This document shows, piece by piece, positions 39,648 through 50,728 of a stretch of 64,000 bases of DNA. Position numbers and translations under genes: made by a program. Numbering within the stretch: the stretch's first letter is position 1; every line of letters begins with the position of its first letter. The stretch is taken from NCBI GenBank assembly GCA_017654935.2, contig CM065690.1:28843778-28907777 (forward strand), read 5' to 3'. The DNA is from Phymorhynchus buccinoides. Its lineage: Eukaryota; Mollusca; Gastropoda; Neogastropoda; Raphitomidae. The notes beneath the pieces were generated by a model, which worked only from the letters and a program-made list of their open reading frames with translations, was not told the DNA's origin and made no database searches.

Positions 39648-39862
39648 CTCCAGCACGACAGCCTCCAGGTAGGGGAGCTTTGCGCGGTCCTCGGCGGTGA
39701 GGGGGACGCTGCCCTGGGTGAAGTTGGCGTGGATCTCGTCGTGGGCGCGGTCCTGCACGTCCGGGTAGTGGAGCAGGTAGAGCAGGGCCCACTGCGCCGC
39801 CGCCGACATGGACACCGTGCCATGCCACAGGATGTCGTAGGCTGCCGCCTGCATGTTCAGCC
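39648..39862 (-). CDS. CYP2-clan cytochrome P450, exon 4 (I-helix to K-helix)
   Basis: Acceptor tgtgtcag|ggctg, donor gag|gtaggc, phases 1 and 0. Encodes residues 320-391: LNMQAAAYDILWHGTVSMSA then AAQWALLYLLHYPDVQDRAH, DEI, and LPYLEAVVLE. The I-helix oxygen-activation site, normally [AG]GT[DE]T, reads HGTVS (333-337), so both the small first residue and the acidic residue are replaced. The rest (WALLYL-HP-VQ-EI, LPYLEAV) is typical of CYP2-clan enzymes. GC-rich. The last residue, E391, is the E of ExxR. Confidence 0.92.
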
Positions 39863-39884
39863 CTGACACAAACCACATCACGGT

Positions 39885-39936
39885 GCAGGGGATTTTTCCT
39901 CTCACTTTGCACCAGGCCTTACCGTCTGAACATGGA

Positions 39937-39967
<31 letters not shown>

Positions 39968-40200
39968 CGTGTGCCCATGTACTCAGCACACGTTAATCCC
40001 AGTAGCAACGAAAAAGTTGTCATTTGGTCAAAATTTACCCCCCCCCCCCCCCCCCCCTTTCCTGATCAGTCACACAGAAATCACATGCAAAAAAATGGGG
40101 TTGCGCGCCTCTGGCTGCGACGCACTCTCCAGGTTGAGCAACCCGAATTTCACAGAGGCGCCTCCATAACTATAAATTACCTAATACCTACCTAATCACG
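39885..40200 (+). mobile_element. SINE-like family with conserved central block, copy 1
   Basis: Contains ggagtctttcggatgagacg, ataaaccgaggtcccgtgtg, cagcacacgttaatcccagt, gcaacgaaaaagttgtc, a C run (40038-40057), then ggctgcgacgcactctccag and caacccgaattt. The copy at 55780-56060 has the same order of blocks, and a reversed fragment lies at 46690-46870. The gatgagacgataaaccgaggtc block is a widespread animal SINE-like core. It starts 22 bp from P450 exon 4. Confidence 0.72.
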
Positions 40201-40215
40201 CACCTGGTAACACAA

Positions 40216-40375
40216 GCAATGAGTCCTCCGAAGTCAGAGTGTGGCTGAACACGTGGCGTGGTAATCAAAAGCAAACACACACGTAATGTTCTCATCCCTA
40301 GCTGGTGAATTTGTACACCAAGTGCTTCCGCTTTTGGAATGATCCCTGGAGTCTTTTAGTTTTAGCCAGTTTTAG
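40216..40375 (+). repeat. Interspersed SINE-like family (RC), copy 2
   Basis: ccgaagtcagagtgtggctg, ggtaatcaaaagcaaacaca, tagctggtgaatttg and ggaatgatccctggag; compare 10571-10735. Inside P450 intron 3. Confidence 0.7.
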
Positions 40376-41000
40376 CTACAACAACAGCAACGCAAGCAAT
40401 GACAAGTCTGGATAGCTCAAATGTGTAGTCTTGGCACAAAATGTGACCTAAATGTGTAGTCCTATTCATTAAAAAAACCTTCAAGCTCAATTCACTGAAA
40501 ATGAGTAGTGTTGTAGTCAAGAATTAAAAATGCAGAATTGTCAATTTTGAAGGTAGAAGAGGTCCAAATTGAGTAGATTGCTAGTAATGCTACCCTCAGC
40601 AACTGAATTCTGAGCTCGAAAAAAAGAAAGAAAAAACTAATTTTGAAAAATGAAGCACCATATACATTCAAGCAAACAATTATAAATTTGGTGGTGCTAC
40701 TTATGTGTGAAGGTTGATGCAGCTTTTTCCACAGCACGTCTTCCTTCACCTGTACACCTGTAGGGAAGAGACTGACATCTTAAAAATCTGCTTCCATGCC
40801 TACAAACGCTGTTCCAAGATTGGCCCACAACTATCTAGCAATGCATCAGTCCAACTCAAGTAATCATATTGGTGCATGATGAAATTCAAATGTTTGCTGA
40901 AATTTTGTTCACCCACAGACCAAAACTGCCATCAAAACTGCAAATATAAACAACTCTTTACACAAGTGTTATTATCGAGGAGAAAATAAAGGAGCAACTA
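40376..41000. other. P450 intron 3, no recognised feature
   Basis: AT-rich. It has a block (aaatgtgtagtcc, actgaaaatgagtagtg, gaggtccaaattgagtag) resembling 39220-39320 and 39505-39550 in intron 4, indicating a dispersed or locally copied repeat. Confidence 0.45.
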
Positions 41001-41162
41001 CTGTGGAACCTCCCTAATAAGACCTTCAAAAATCATCCAAAATTAGGTCTTATAAGGGCGCAGGTATTTTAATACATACAAAGAAGGGCAATGTCTCAGA
41101 GAAGTAGGTCTTATGTGGGAGGGAGTCTTATAATGGGAGGTATTATAAGGGAGGTTCCAGTG
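41001..41162. mobile_element. pogo/Tigger-like MITE in P450 intron 3
   Basis: Ends ctgtggaacctccctaataa and ttataagggaggttccagtg, same family as 6816-6990 and 12181-12345, with one changed base near each tip. It lies 87 bp from P450 exon 3. Confidence 0.8.
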
Positions 41163-41248
41163 TACTACTGCCTTAAAAAAAATTTCCTTAGTTTTAAAGA
41201 AATTTTTACAGCAAGTGGTCAAAAACTCAAAGGAAAACCTGGACCTAC

Positions 41249-41607
41249 TGTTAATGGTAGAGGGTTTCTCTTGGTCCTTTCCCTTCTTCTTGCCCCCCTG
41301 CAGTTTCTCCTTCTCCTCCTCCTCCTCCTTCTTCTTGCGGTCGCTCTCCTGCTGCTGGGTGATGGCGGACATGTAGTAGGAGAGGAAGTCGCCGGGCATG
41401 TCCCCGGCCTCATCCTCCAGGTGGAGCTCCGTCTCCTCGTGGATCAGCTTGCGGTAGATGTCCGCCATGTTGATGCGCAGGAACTTGGTGTCGAACGTGT
41501 CCCCGATCAGGAACTTCTCGTAGGGGAAGAAGTTGGGCAGGCGGCAGTCGCTGTAGAGCCGGATGTTGTCGTTGAAGTGAGACACCCCTTCGCTTAGCTT
41601 CTGGTCA
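41249..41607 (-). CDS. CYP2-clan cytochrome P450, exon 3 (F-G region)
   Basis: Acceptor ccaacag|tgacc and donor aaca|gtaggt; phases 2 and 1. Encodes residues 200-320: DQKLSEGVSHFNDNIRLYSD, then LPNFFPYEKFLIGDTFDTKF, DIYRKLIHEETELHLEDEAG and DMPGDFLSYYMSAI. This is the F- to H-helix part of a CYP2-clan P450, with the expected DFLxxY motif. It ends with a long Lys/Glu run (about 289-312, QQESDRKKKEEEEEKEKLQG...), a charged loop longer than usual. Of the possible donors, only gtaggt at 41248 keeps the phase required by exon 4. Confidence 0.88.
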
Positions 41608-42647
41608 CTGTTGGGAGTGGAAAAAAAAGAAGAAAAGACACACAGAAATGTACATGTGATTTCTGTGATGTAAATCAAATCAAATAATAATCACCTTGCT
41701 CCTACTGTTACAGCTATGCTTTATGGAGACCTGTCTCAAGGCTGTGAAGGCTTCGCGCACGGTATGCATCAGGCGTAATACACACCTTTACTAGAACTCC
41801 TAATCCACAGAAACTTTTCAGTGTATGCCTTGTGAAATTTCTGTTCAGTTCTCTTTCTTTTCCCATCGGCCAAATCACTACAATCCCCTCCACGCTTTGC
41901 CATCTTGCAGAGTTCGATTGGCGGGAACGGAAGTTGGTGACCGGAAATACTGTTCGGATTAGAAAATCGAATATACACACAGCAGCTGTGCTGCTCTGCA
42001 TTCGGTTTACTTTTGTTTGTTTTGTTGTTGAGATTTTTGAAAGCGGAATTTTACGGAATCGAGCAGAAGGGCGGAATAATTATCATCTGAGCGGAAGAAA
42101 TTCCACCAAAAGCGGAAAGGTTGGCAGGTCTGTTTGACCAAAATCCAATTCATAAGAACTTAAAAGGCCCCTACGAACCCTTTTGAATTTGGAGGAAATT
42201 TCGCCTTTCATAATACTTTTAATATTTCCATGAGTTATTTGAATTAAAAGTGATCCTCGACATGACTTTATTAGTCAATGGGCAAACTCAGAAGCATTCT
42301 GCACTCATTCCGACTGTGCCGAAACAGTAAGTCAACACTTTCGCTCTGCTGTTTTGTTTTAAACAACAAAATATGAACGGACAACAAAATGCATAGTAAA
42401 TCAAAACTTTCCTCAATCGTTTCTTTATTACTATTCCAATAATCAAGTCTTCACACAGCAAATCACAGCATTTTCAATCAAGCGTTTTTTTACTGCCACA
42501 AAAATGCACTTATGCAGTGGCAGAGTACGGAACGTCAGAAATAATGCAGTGTGCTAAAAGTTAAAACACAGGAGCAGGAAGTACAAGGAGAAATGTCACT
42601 GCCTGAACATCTAATGCCACTCGTTTCCCAAGCACGCACCTCCTCAC
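41608..42647. other. P450 intron 2
   Basis: No exon. Contains a piggyBac-type right end at 42481-42564 (described separately). The rest is AT-rich with no recognised element. Confidence 0.5.
42481..42564 (+). mobile_element. Solo piggyBac-type right end
   Basis: gcagtggcagagtacgga ... aatgcagtgtgctaaaagTTAA closely resembles the right end of the element at 36461-38774 (gcagtggcagggg ... atgcggtgtgctaaaggTTAA). No matching left end was found nearby, so it is a truncated or decayed relative. Confidence 0.65.
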
Positions 42648-42879
42648 CCATAATCTAAACGATGGCCCACCAGCAGGTTGCAGAGGGAGCTGTACATGGC
42701 CGACTTGATCAGGATGTCGGGGTCGATGGCTGCCTGCTCCTCCCGCTCCACGGCCGCCCTGAAGGCCTTCATTTCGTCCACCAGCATGGGGGACATGCCG
42801 CGCCCGTGCAGAAAGTCCAACCCCGCCTTGGTCACCTGCCGCTGCTCCCGACCATGTTTTCCCGATGAGCAGATCACAC
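42648..42879 (-). CDS. CYP2-clan cytochrome P450, exon 2 (C-helix to E-helix)
   Basis: Acceptor tgttgtag|gtgtg, donor tatgg|gtgagg; phases 1 and 2. Encodes residues 123-200: VICSSGKHGREQRQVTKAGL, DFLHGRGMSPMLVDEMKAFR, AAVEREEQAAIDPDILIKSA and MYSSLCNLLVGHRLDYG. The G-x-IxxSSG start, the RGM-x-L-x-DE helix and the N-x-LVGHR-x-DY end follow the CYP2-clan plan. In the C-helix WxxxR motif the Trp is Gly132 (GREQR), while the haem-propionate Arg (136) is kept. High GC. Confidence 0.9.
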
Positions 42880-43156
42880 CTACAACAAAGGAAAATCAAA
42901 ACAATATTCAGAAGGCAAAATCCCTCCATTGTCCACTTATTTTTTACTCAATTTAAATTTGTTAAATGTTTACATCATTGATGATTGAAAGTGTTTTCTG
43001 TGTCACTGAGTGTGTGAATGTGTGGGAGTGTGTGGTGGTGGAGGGGTATAAAAACTATAATTGTCTATTTTCATATGACTGTAACTGCGAAAGGGAGATC
43101 ATTAGTTCCATGACAGATTTCAGAATGTATAGAGCAAGACACTTTGATAGGCTGCT
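42880..43156. other. P450 intron 1, start
   Basis: AT-rich with a short GTGTG-rich patch at 43004-43035. Nothing else seen. Confidence 0.45.
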
Positions 43157-45734
43157 CAGTGTTTCCCATAGGGGTGAAATGTGAGACTAGAGAGTCCCAG
43201 GGACTCCCTGTGCAATTTTTTTTTTTAGAGTCCTTTCATATTTTTAAGAGTCCCCTAAGTATATGATAAAAAATGCTAACAAAAGCAAATACATGCTAAA
43301 CACCCATACTACCAGAATGGTCAACATACTGACTGTGGGCCCTGAAGAGAAGAAGAACACACATGTTACATGCACAGTGAACACACATGACACAGGCAAA
43401 CACATGTGCATAACCCCTGGAAATGGAATAGGCTGACTACAGAGAGAGAGAGAGAGAGGGGGGGGGTGTGGGGGTGGGGAGACAAACAGATTGAGATATG
43501 GACAGAGAGACAGACACACAAGCGTACACACACACTTGTATATTAATGCAGTAGCTTATGTTTTTGAGATGATGCCATTCACATCTCTAAAAGAACGGCT
43601 TGATGCTGCTGCTTTTTCCTTTGTCAAACTTGCAAAAACCGTTCAGATGTGGTCAACGAAGAAATCAGGCCTAAAACTTGAAGCACTTCACTCTCGCGAA
43701 CAAGCATTCAGATGTAAACAAAGATCGTTTTGGAATGACAGGACATGTGTCTGCTTTAGAAAGGAAAACCCCGGATGGTCAGAAACAAGACTGAAAACCA
43801 GGAAAACCAAAGCAAACAGACTGACCGCTGTGGCACAAAGCGAAAATCGGGTTCGGAGTTTTGCATAGAAAAGTCGGGGTGGCTTGACCTAATTCCAACG
43901 ATCCTACATTACAAGTTGCAGACGATGTCTGAGCGAGTCCGAAACTAGCAAACATATTCTTCTGCCCCTTTCCTACTCGTGGCTTCTTTTGGGGAGGCAT
44001 GGCTGGCTTTAAACACGAATTGTTGTCAAAAGGCCGAGAACGATCTTGTTTAGCCAGTGTTTCCCATAACGCACATATGTGCGTCCCTGAAGCACAAAAA
44101 TCACAGAGGGACTCTTTGATTTCAGCTCTGGGCGTCCCATGGGACGCACACTTTTTTCAACAGACCGAGACACTCAGGCAGGGTTCATTCTTGGCGTCGG
44201 TCATTGACTCATAAACGATTTTGACGGATAGTATTAGCAGTCAGGCGGTGATCTGACCGATTGATTTTTCGTCAAAGCAGTCAACAACTTCAAGGATTCT
44301 GTCGTCTGCTAAACTTAGTTCTTCCGCGGCCTCGGACCATAATCAGAACTAAAACGTTGTATCTGGCGAAACGAACGCCGAAACGAAGAAATGGCGGCAT
44401 TGCACATTCGGTAAAGCTTTTCCGATCCAACTTTTTGAAGACCAAATAAAGTTCCAGCATGACCTAGTCTTCTAATGCTAAACAAGATCGTTCTCGGCCT
44501 TTTGACAACAATTCGTGTTTAAAACCAGCCATGCCTCCCCAAAAGAAGCCACGAGTAGGAAAGGGGCAGAAGAATATGTTTGCTAGTTTCGGACTCACTC
44601 AGACATCGTCTGCAACTTATAGGATCGTTGGAATTAGGTCAAGCCACCCCAACTTTTCCATATCAAAACTCCGAACCCGATTTTCGCTTCGTGCCACAGC
44701 GGTCAGTCTGTTTGCTATGATTTTCCTGGTTGTCATTCTTGTTTCTGACCATCCGGGGTTTTCACATGTCCGGTCATTCCAAAACGATCTTTGTTTACAT
44801 CTGAATGCTTGTTCGCGAGAGTGAAGTGCTTCAAGTTTTAGGTCTGATTTCTTTGTTGACCAAATCTGAACGGTTTTTGCAAGTTCGACAGAGGAAAAAG
44901 CAGCAGCATCAAGCCATTCTTTTAGAGATGTGAATGGCATCATCTCAAAAACATAAGCTACTGCATATATATATATGCAAGTGTGTGTGTGTACGCTTGT
45001 GTGTATCACTGTATGTCTGCCTGTCTCTCTGTCCATATCTCGATCTGTTTGTCTCCCCCCCCCTCTCCCTCTGTAGTTAGCCTATTCCATTTCCAGGGGT
45101 TATGCGCATGTGTTTGCCTGTGTGTTCACTGTGCATGTAGCATGTGTGTTTAGAATGTATTTGCTTTTGTTAAAGCATTGTATATCATATACTTAGGGGA
45201 CTCTTGAAAATATGAAAAGGACTCTTAAAATTTTGCACAGGGAGTCCCTGGGACTCTCACATTTCACCCCTATGGGAAACACTGGTTTAGCACTAGAAGA
45301 CTAGGTCACGCTGGAACTTTATTTGGTCTTCCAAAAGTTGGATTGGAAAATTTTTACCGAATGTGCAATGCCGCCATTTCTTCGTTTCGGCGTTCGTTTC
45401 GCCAGATACAAGTTACAACTCTTTAGTTCTGATTATGGTCCGAGGATGCAGAAGAACTAAGTTTAGCAGACGACAGAATCCTTGAAGTTGTTGACTGCTT
45501 TGACGAAAAATCAATCGGTCAGATGACCGCCTGCCTGCTAAAACTATCGGTCAAAATCAAAGGTTTATGAGTCAATGACCAACGTCAAGAATGAACCCTG
45601 CTGTCTGAGTGTCTCGGTCTGTTGAAAAAAGTGTGCATCCCAATTCCCATGGGACGCCCAGAGCTGAAATCAAAGAGTCCCTCTGTGATTTTTGTGCTTC
45701 AGGGACGCACATATGTGCGTTATGGGAAACACTG
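43157..45734 (+). mobile_element. hAT-like element interrupted by an inverted copy of itself
   Basis: The left terminus CAGTGTTTCCCATA (43157) and the right terminus TATGGGAAACACTG (ends 45734) define the outer element. It is split by an inner element at 44055-45284 with the same termini and the opposite orientation. Outer parts 43157-44054 and 45285-45734 are each present inverted in the inner copy, giving the order A-B-A'-B'. CAGTG-type ends are usual for hAT transposons. CTGCT occurs on both outer flanks. The element contains a CT/GA microsatellite and a short frame beginning MPPQKKPRVGKGQKNMFASF on the minus strand (44000 downward), probably the start of a former transposase. No complete transposase is present. 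Confidence 0.85.
44055..45284 (-). mobile_element. Inner inverted copy of the hAT-like element, 1230 bp
   Basis: Bounded by CAGTGTTTCCCATAACGC at 44055 and CTATGGGAAACACTG ending at 45284. GTTTAGC precedes it (44048-44054) and follows it (45285-45291), a seven-base target duplication close to the eight bases typical of hAT. Its plus-strand frame at 44531 begins with the same MPPQKKPRVGKGQKNMFASF peptide as the outer copy on the minus strand. Identity between inner and outer copies is about 90 per cent, with small indels in the microsatellite. Confidence 0.85.
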
Positions 45735-45889
45735 CTGCTCTTTTAATCAGTAGATTTGGCTAATTCACATGAGCATACCGGAAATTTGTTGCTAATGTCA
45801 GGCCTTTTTCGCCCAAATTTTACTTCACAGGGTAAAGGATAGGGTAAAAATTAGCTTAGGACTGTTTTCATAAATCATTAATAATATAA

Positions 45890-46183
45890 TATAAAAGATT
45901 ATCAATTATAATTTAAGAAACTAAATAGCCTCAGAGTTGCTGTTTACTGGAAATGGAATGACCTTGACACTAACATTAAGCTTGCACAAAATAGTAATAC
46001 TTTTAAAAATCTTCTAGACAATCTTCCTAAATTTCAGACTTTTTTGTGATTTTGATTGATTTGATTTTTCAAAAACCTGCTCAGACCAATAGAAAACAAA
46101 AACATAAATCATTTCATATTGAGGGGATGATTGATAAGCCGCGAGGCCTAGGCTGATGAAGCCTGTCCCTACCTACCTACCAT
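45890..46183 (+). mobile_element. LINE 3' end with (CTAC)n tail, copy 1
   Basis: The frame reads WNDLDTNIKLAQNSNTFKNL then LDNLPKFQTFL-stop, like a LINE C-terminus (WNxLPxxIxxAxSxxxFKxxLD). It is followed by ttgattttgattgatttgat, gccgcgaggcctaggctgat and a ctacctacctacc tail. A second copy of the 3' part is at 46870-47073. Confidence 0.7.
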
Positions 46184-46295
46184 TAGTCTATTCACCCAGT
46201 GAAAAATTGTGGTGGTTATGACTTATGGGCGGTGGTTGGGTGCATCTTAAATCTTTCAATGAAACTTTCATTCTTTACCCAGATTCCAAACTCAC

Positions 46296-46662
46296 CATAA
46301 TGAAACAAGTCGCAGTTAAGAATATCAGGCCTCCAACCATAATTGGCGGCATCGTCAATGAAGGCTTCTTTTATTTTCTCAAAGCCATTGATGACAATCA
46401 CAAGCTGACCGGACAGCCAAAAACTGAAAACGTCGCCATGCTCCTGTCGCAGACGGTTGAAAAGAGCGGCCATGTCCCCTTTGATCATCAGGGAATGTGC
46501 AAAGCCAGGCCAAACCCATTTGGGGCAAGGTGGCAATCCTGACGGGATGCGCACCCAGAGATACAAAAGAATCAGAACTATCAAAAATAGGATCAAGAAA
46601 TTGCTATAATGGTAGGCCCATAACACAACACTGTCTGCAAACTTGCTGAATGTGAACGCCAT
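46296..46662 (-). CDS. CYP2-clan cytochrome P450, exon 1 (membrane anchor)
   Basis: Start ATG is 46660-46662 (MAFTFSKFADSVVLWAYHYS). I chose it because a hydrophobic anchor follows at residues 22-37 (FLILFLIVLILLYLWV); the open frame extends 40 codons upstream, but that part is SINE sequence. After the anchor comes IPSGLPPCPKWVWPGFAHSL, a variant of the proline-rich hinge, then RLRQEHGDVFSFWLSGQLVI and FIDDAANYGWRPDILNCDLF. The donor is tatg|gtgagt. The six exons together give 1587 bp, 528 residues plus stop, the normal P450 length, and all five introns are GT-AG with matching phases. The product should be an ER-anchored haem-thiolate monooxygenase of the CYP2 clan; the substrate is unknown. 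Odd features are HGTVS in the I-helix and the lost C-helix Trp. Because all junctions are intact I regard it as a real gene, not a pseudogene. Confidence 0.9.
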
Positions 46663-46689
46663 GTTGAGAAAGGATGCAAGGGTGCAAGG

Positions 46690-46870
46690 GCGATAAGCAA
46701 GCCTGGGCGTTGTTGAGTTCACATTTTCAAGGCACAGTTTCGTAAATTTTGACCAAATGCATGACAACTTTTTCGTTGCCATTGGGTTTAGCGTGTGCTA
46801 AGTGCATGGGCACATGGGACCTCGGTTTATCGTCTCTGATCCAAAAGACTCCACGTTCAGACCGTGAGGC
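46690..46870 (-). mobile_element. SINE-like fragment directly upstream of the P450 start
   Basis: Reverse copy of the core at 39885-40200: aactttttcgttgcca, gggacctcggtttatcgtct and aaaagactccacgttcagac. It overlaps the upstream open frame and probably supplies part of the P450 5' UTR or promoter. Confidence 0.7.
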
Positions 46871-47075
46871 CAAAATATTAATACTTTTAAAAATCTTCTA
46901 GACAATCTTCCTAAATTTCAGAAATTTTGTTGTGATTTTGATTGATTTGATTTTCCAAAAACTTGCTCAGACCAATTGAAAACAAATCATAAGTCATTTG
47001 ATATTGAGGGGACGATTGATAGGCCGCGAGGCCTAGGCTGATGAAGCCTGTCCCTACCTACCTACCTACCTATGC
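46870..47075 (+). mobile_element. LINE 3' end with (CTAC)n tail, copy 2
   Basis: About 90 per cent identical to 45990-46183 (cttttaaaaatcttctagac ... aggctgatgaagcctgtccc, then ctacctacctacc). The two copies flank P450 exon 1 as direct repeats about 880 bp apart. Confidence 0.8.
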
Positions 47076-47404
47076 GTGAGAGAAAAAAATCCCTTGTACC
47101 CAGGTTCGAACTCGGGTTAATGATCAGCTTAGGATTCTTTTAATAAAACTGAAAGAAGCAGGCTTTTAGATTAAGGGGCGTAAACACGATGGGGTGGGTG
47201 GGGGGTGAGGGGTCTTGATTAAAGTGGACTTTTTTTATAGGCCAAAATTTGACCTATGCTGAACTCAAATTTCAGCTAACTTTATAACGAATCAGCGGAA
47301 TCATACACAAATGATGAATCATTGGAACAAGAACTACAAAATTATATAACCCCCCTATTATGGCCGCCCACTGTTTCACCAGATTGTGCACTTAAATTAT
47401 AGCT

Positions 47405-47735
47405 TTTTTTTCAGGTGAAAATGTTTTTGTATACCATAACTGACAAATGGCACCGCAGTAATTATGCTAGGTTTTGATTGCGTACCTTCGGTTTTAATGC
47501 CAATGAAAGTGGTTTTTTACCTGACACATCTACAGAAACCCCTTGTCCATTATGTGATGCTGTAACTGATGATGAAGTACATTTTGTTTTTGATTGTAAA
47601 GATTTTGATAGCATTAGGAGCAGGTGTACTGTTTTAAAAATAATAATTTGCTGTTAGAAAAGATCTTTTTACTCACATCAGAAGATGAGGCTGATATAGA
47701 TCTCTATTGCAAAGTTCATAGCTGAAGCTTGGAGA
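47405..47735 (+). pseudogene. LINE zinc-knuckle C-terminal relic
   Basis: The frame reads ITDKWHRSNYARF, a TGA, LRTFGFNANESGFLPDTSTE then TPCPLCDAVTDDEVHFVFDC and KDFDSIRSRC. The CPxC...DExHFxxxC pattern is the zinc-ribbon tail found after the reverse transcriptase in many LINEs. The TGA likely replaced an Arg CGA. A frameshift follows in a poly-A region at about 47637. Confidence 0.72.
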
Positions 47736-47827
47736 GTAAGATAAAACAAATGCCTACAAAATATATAATGAATAATGGATATCTAATAGTTCTTTAGAAC
47801 ATCTAATCTTTGAATGGCCAGAATATA

Positions 47828-47972
<145 letters not shown>

Positions 47973-48177
47973 ACTTTATATACTAGAATACTTAATTTGA
48001 TTCATCTAACTTAAATTTGAAATTGATTTGCAAATAATTTTGTTCTTTTTAGTTCCCTTTATTTCAAGTATTCTATTATTATTTTTGTTTTCCAATGTTT
48101 TGCAATGAAAATTATGCTTCCCCCATGTCATGAGAACCCCGTGTTAATGACATTAAAAGGGTCCAGGGTCCAGTGTC

Positions 48178-48990
<813 letters not shown>

Positions 48991-49268
48991 TTTGGATTTT
49001 ATTTTTACTCATGCTTTGTGTATTTTTTCTTTTTGTTCTATGTTTTCCTTGTTATTGTTATGTTTACTGTTCGTTGTTGATTGGTTTAATATTTTCTTTA
49101 TGTTTTCCCCGTTGTTATGTAATTATTGTAAACTGGTATAATTCCGCCATTGTTTATGCTGTGTAATATATTTTGAACTGAGCACGTCATAATTAGCTTT
49201 GCTTTGTTGCTGCTTCAGTTATGTTTGTTGTTGATGATGTTTCTTTTGAAAATAAAACACTTAAACCA

Positions 49269-49274
49269 GAGATG

Positions 49275-49335
<61 letters not shown>
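49269..49335. repeat. (GA)n microsatellite
   Basis: Pure GA for about 60 bp, with further GAGAGACAGAGA patches to 49500. Confidence 0.97.
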
Positions 49336-49338
<3 letters not shown>

Positions 49339-49554
49339 TGGTTGACAGAGAGCTAGAGACAAAGAGACAGAGACTTGCACAGTGAGCTAAATAAGACATT
49401 GGAGAGAGAGAGAGACAGAGACAGCTATAGAGGGAGCCAGGGACAGAACATTTCTGGAGAGAGGCAGACATCGATATATATAGAGAGAGACAGAGACAAT
49501 GTCTGGAAAGAGACATAAATATAGAAATTTATATAATATCACTTCTGAGTGAGC

Positions 49555-49832
49555 TTTTGTCCGTTTCCCCAGGTAACGAGGTGGGCTTTTGTCCGTTTCC
49601 CCAGGTAACGAGGTGGGCTTTTGTCCGTTTCCCCAGATAACGAGGTGGGCTTTTGTCCGTTTCCCCAGGTAACGAGGTGGGCTTTTGTCCGTTTCCCCAG
49701 ATAACGAGGTGGGCTTTTGTCCGTTTCCCCATATAACGAGGTGGGCTTTTGTCCGGTGGGCTTTTGTCCGGTGGGCTTATGTCCGGTGGGCTTATATCCG
49801 ATGGGCTTATATCCGGTGGGCGTTTGTCCGGG
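49555..49832. repeat. Minisatellite with two nested periods (32 bp and 15 bp)
   Basis: Six units of 32 bp (gtgggcttttgtccgtttcc then ccaggtaacgag), 49555-49748, pass directly into five units of 15 bp (gtgggcttttgtccg and variants), 49749-49832. The 15-mer is the first half of the 32-mer. The open frames (Lys-Pro-Thr-Gly-x repeats on the minus strand) come from the repeat. Confidence 0.92.
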
Positions 49833-50170
49833 ATCCATTTTAAGCAGAGGCGGATTTGGTGGAAGGGGGGTAGCCTACATGGGTTTCGGACACCGCCCCC
49901 TCCCCCCTCTTTCGAAAAGAAAAAAACCTGTAATGAAAGAAAGAAAAGGAAACAAAAGAGGGGGACATGAAACACCATACCATACCTTTAGCTTATTGTC
50001 CCAGCGAGAGGCCATTACGGCATCTAGGCCTATTAGTATTACATTCAAATTATCAGACAATTTCGAGCACTTAATAATTGTAACACCCCCCCCCCCCCAC
50101 CCCCCACCCCTTCATAACTGACAGCTCCGCCCCTGTTAAGAACAGCTTACTGTCAATTACCAAGTACAAT
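49833..50170. other. Low-complexity intergenic sequence
   Basis: Contains C runs at 50083-50108 and an A/G-rich patch near 49910-49965. A block gcagaggcggatttggtgga may be the end of an element (compare ctgacagctccgcccctg at about 50120). No gene. Confidence 0.45.
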
Positions 50171-50179
50171 AGATGTGGC

Positions 50180-50268
<89 letters not shown>

Positions 50269-50326
50269 GTATGTCTGTCTCTCTTCTGTCTGTCTGTCTG
50301 TCTCTCTCTCTCCTCTCTCTCTCTCT

Positions 50327-50397
<71 letters not shown>
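50180..50397. repeat. (CT)n microsatellite, 220 bp
   Basis: CT with GT and TGTC interruptions. Confidence 0.97.
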
Positions 50398-50400
<3 letters not shown>

Positions 50401-50607
50401 CGTTACAGCCGACACATTGTCAGAGGAGCGTCCTTCTCAATACGCTACGCCAGGAATTACCATTCCTATTGTCAAACTGAAAGGGGGTTATGCAATAGCC
50501 ATGATCATTTGTCCCCACAAAGGCGCAGCGGAGTTTGTTGTGCTGATTTGTACTAATCACCTTTCCTTTCAACCCAAGTGAACCTCATTCCACCCCCTCA
50601 CCATCGC

Positions 50608-50694
50608 CCCTTCTTCTTCTTTTTCTGCGTTCCCAGGCCAAAAGGCCATAATGGGTCAGTAGTAATTATGTCCGTTTTCAGTGTTCACAACGAA

Positions 50695-50728
<34 letters not shown>

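Noticed and set aside
41091..41597. 168-codon plus-strand frame with Leu-rich text
   Set aside because: It is the antisense of P450 exon 3 and a MITE; the minus strand gives the conserved protein.
43491..43868. 125-codon frame (AYVFEMMPFTSLKERLDAAA...) with a matching frame in the inverted copy at 44617-45036
   Set aside because: The similarity is explained by both being copies of the same hAT-like element; the opposite strand carries the more likely former coding sequence, and neither is complete.
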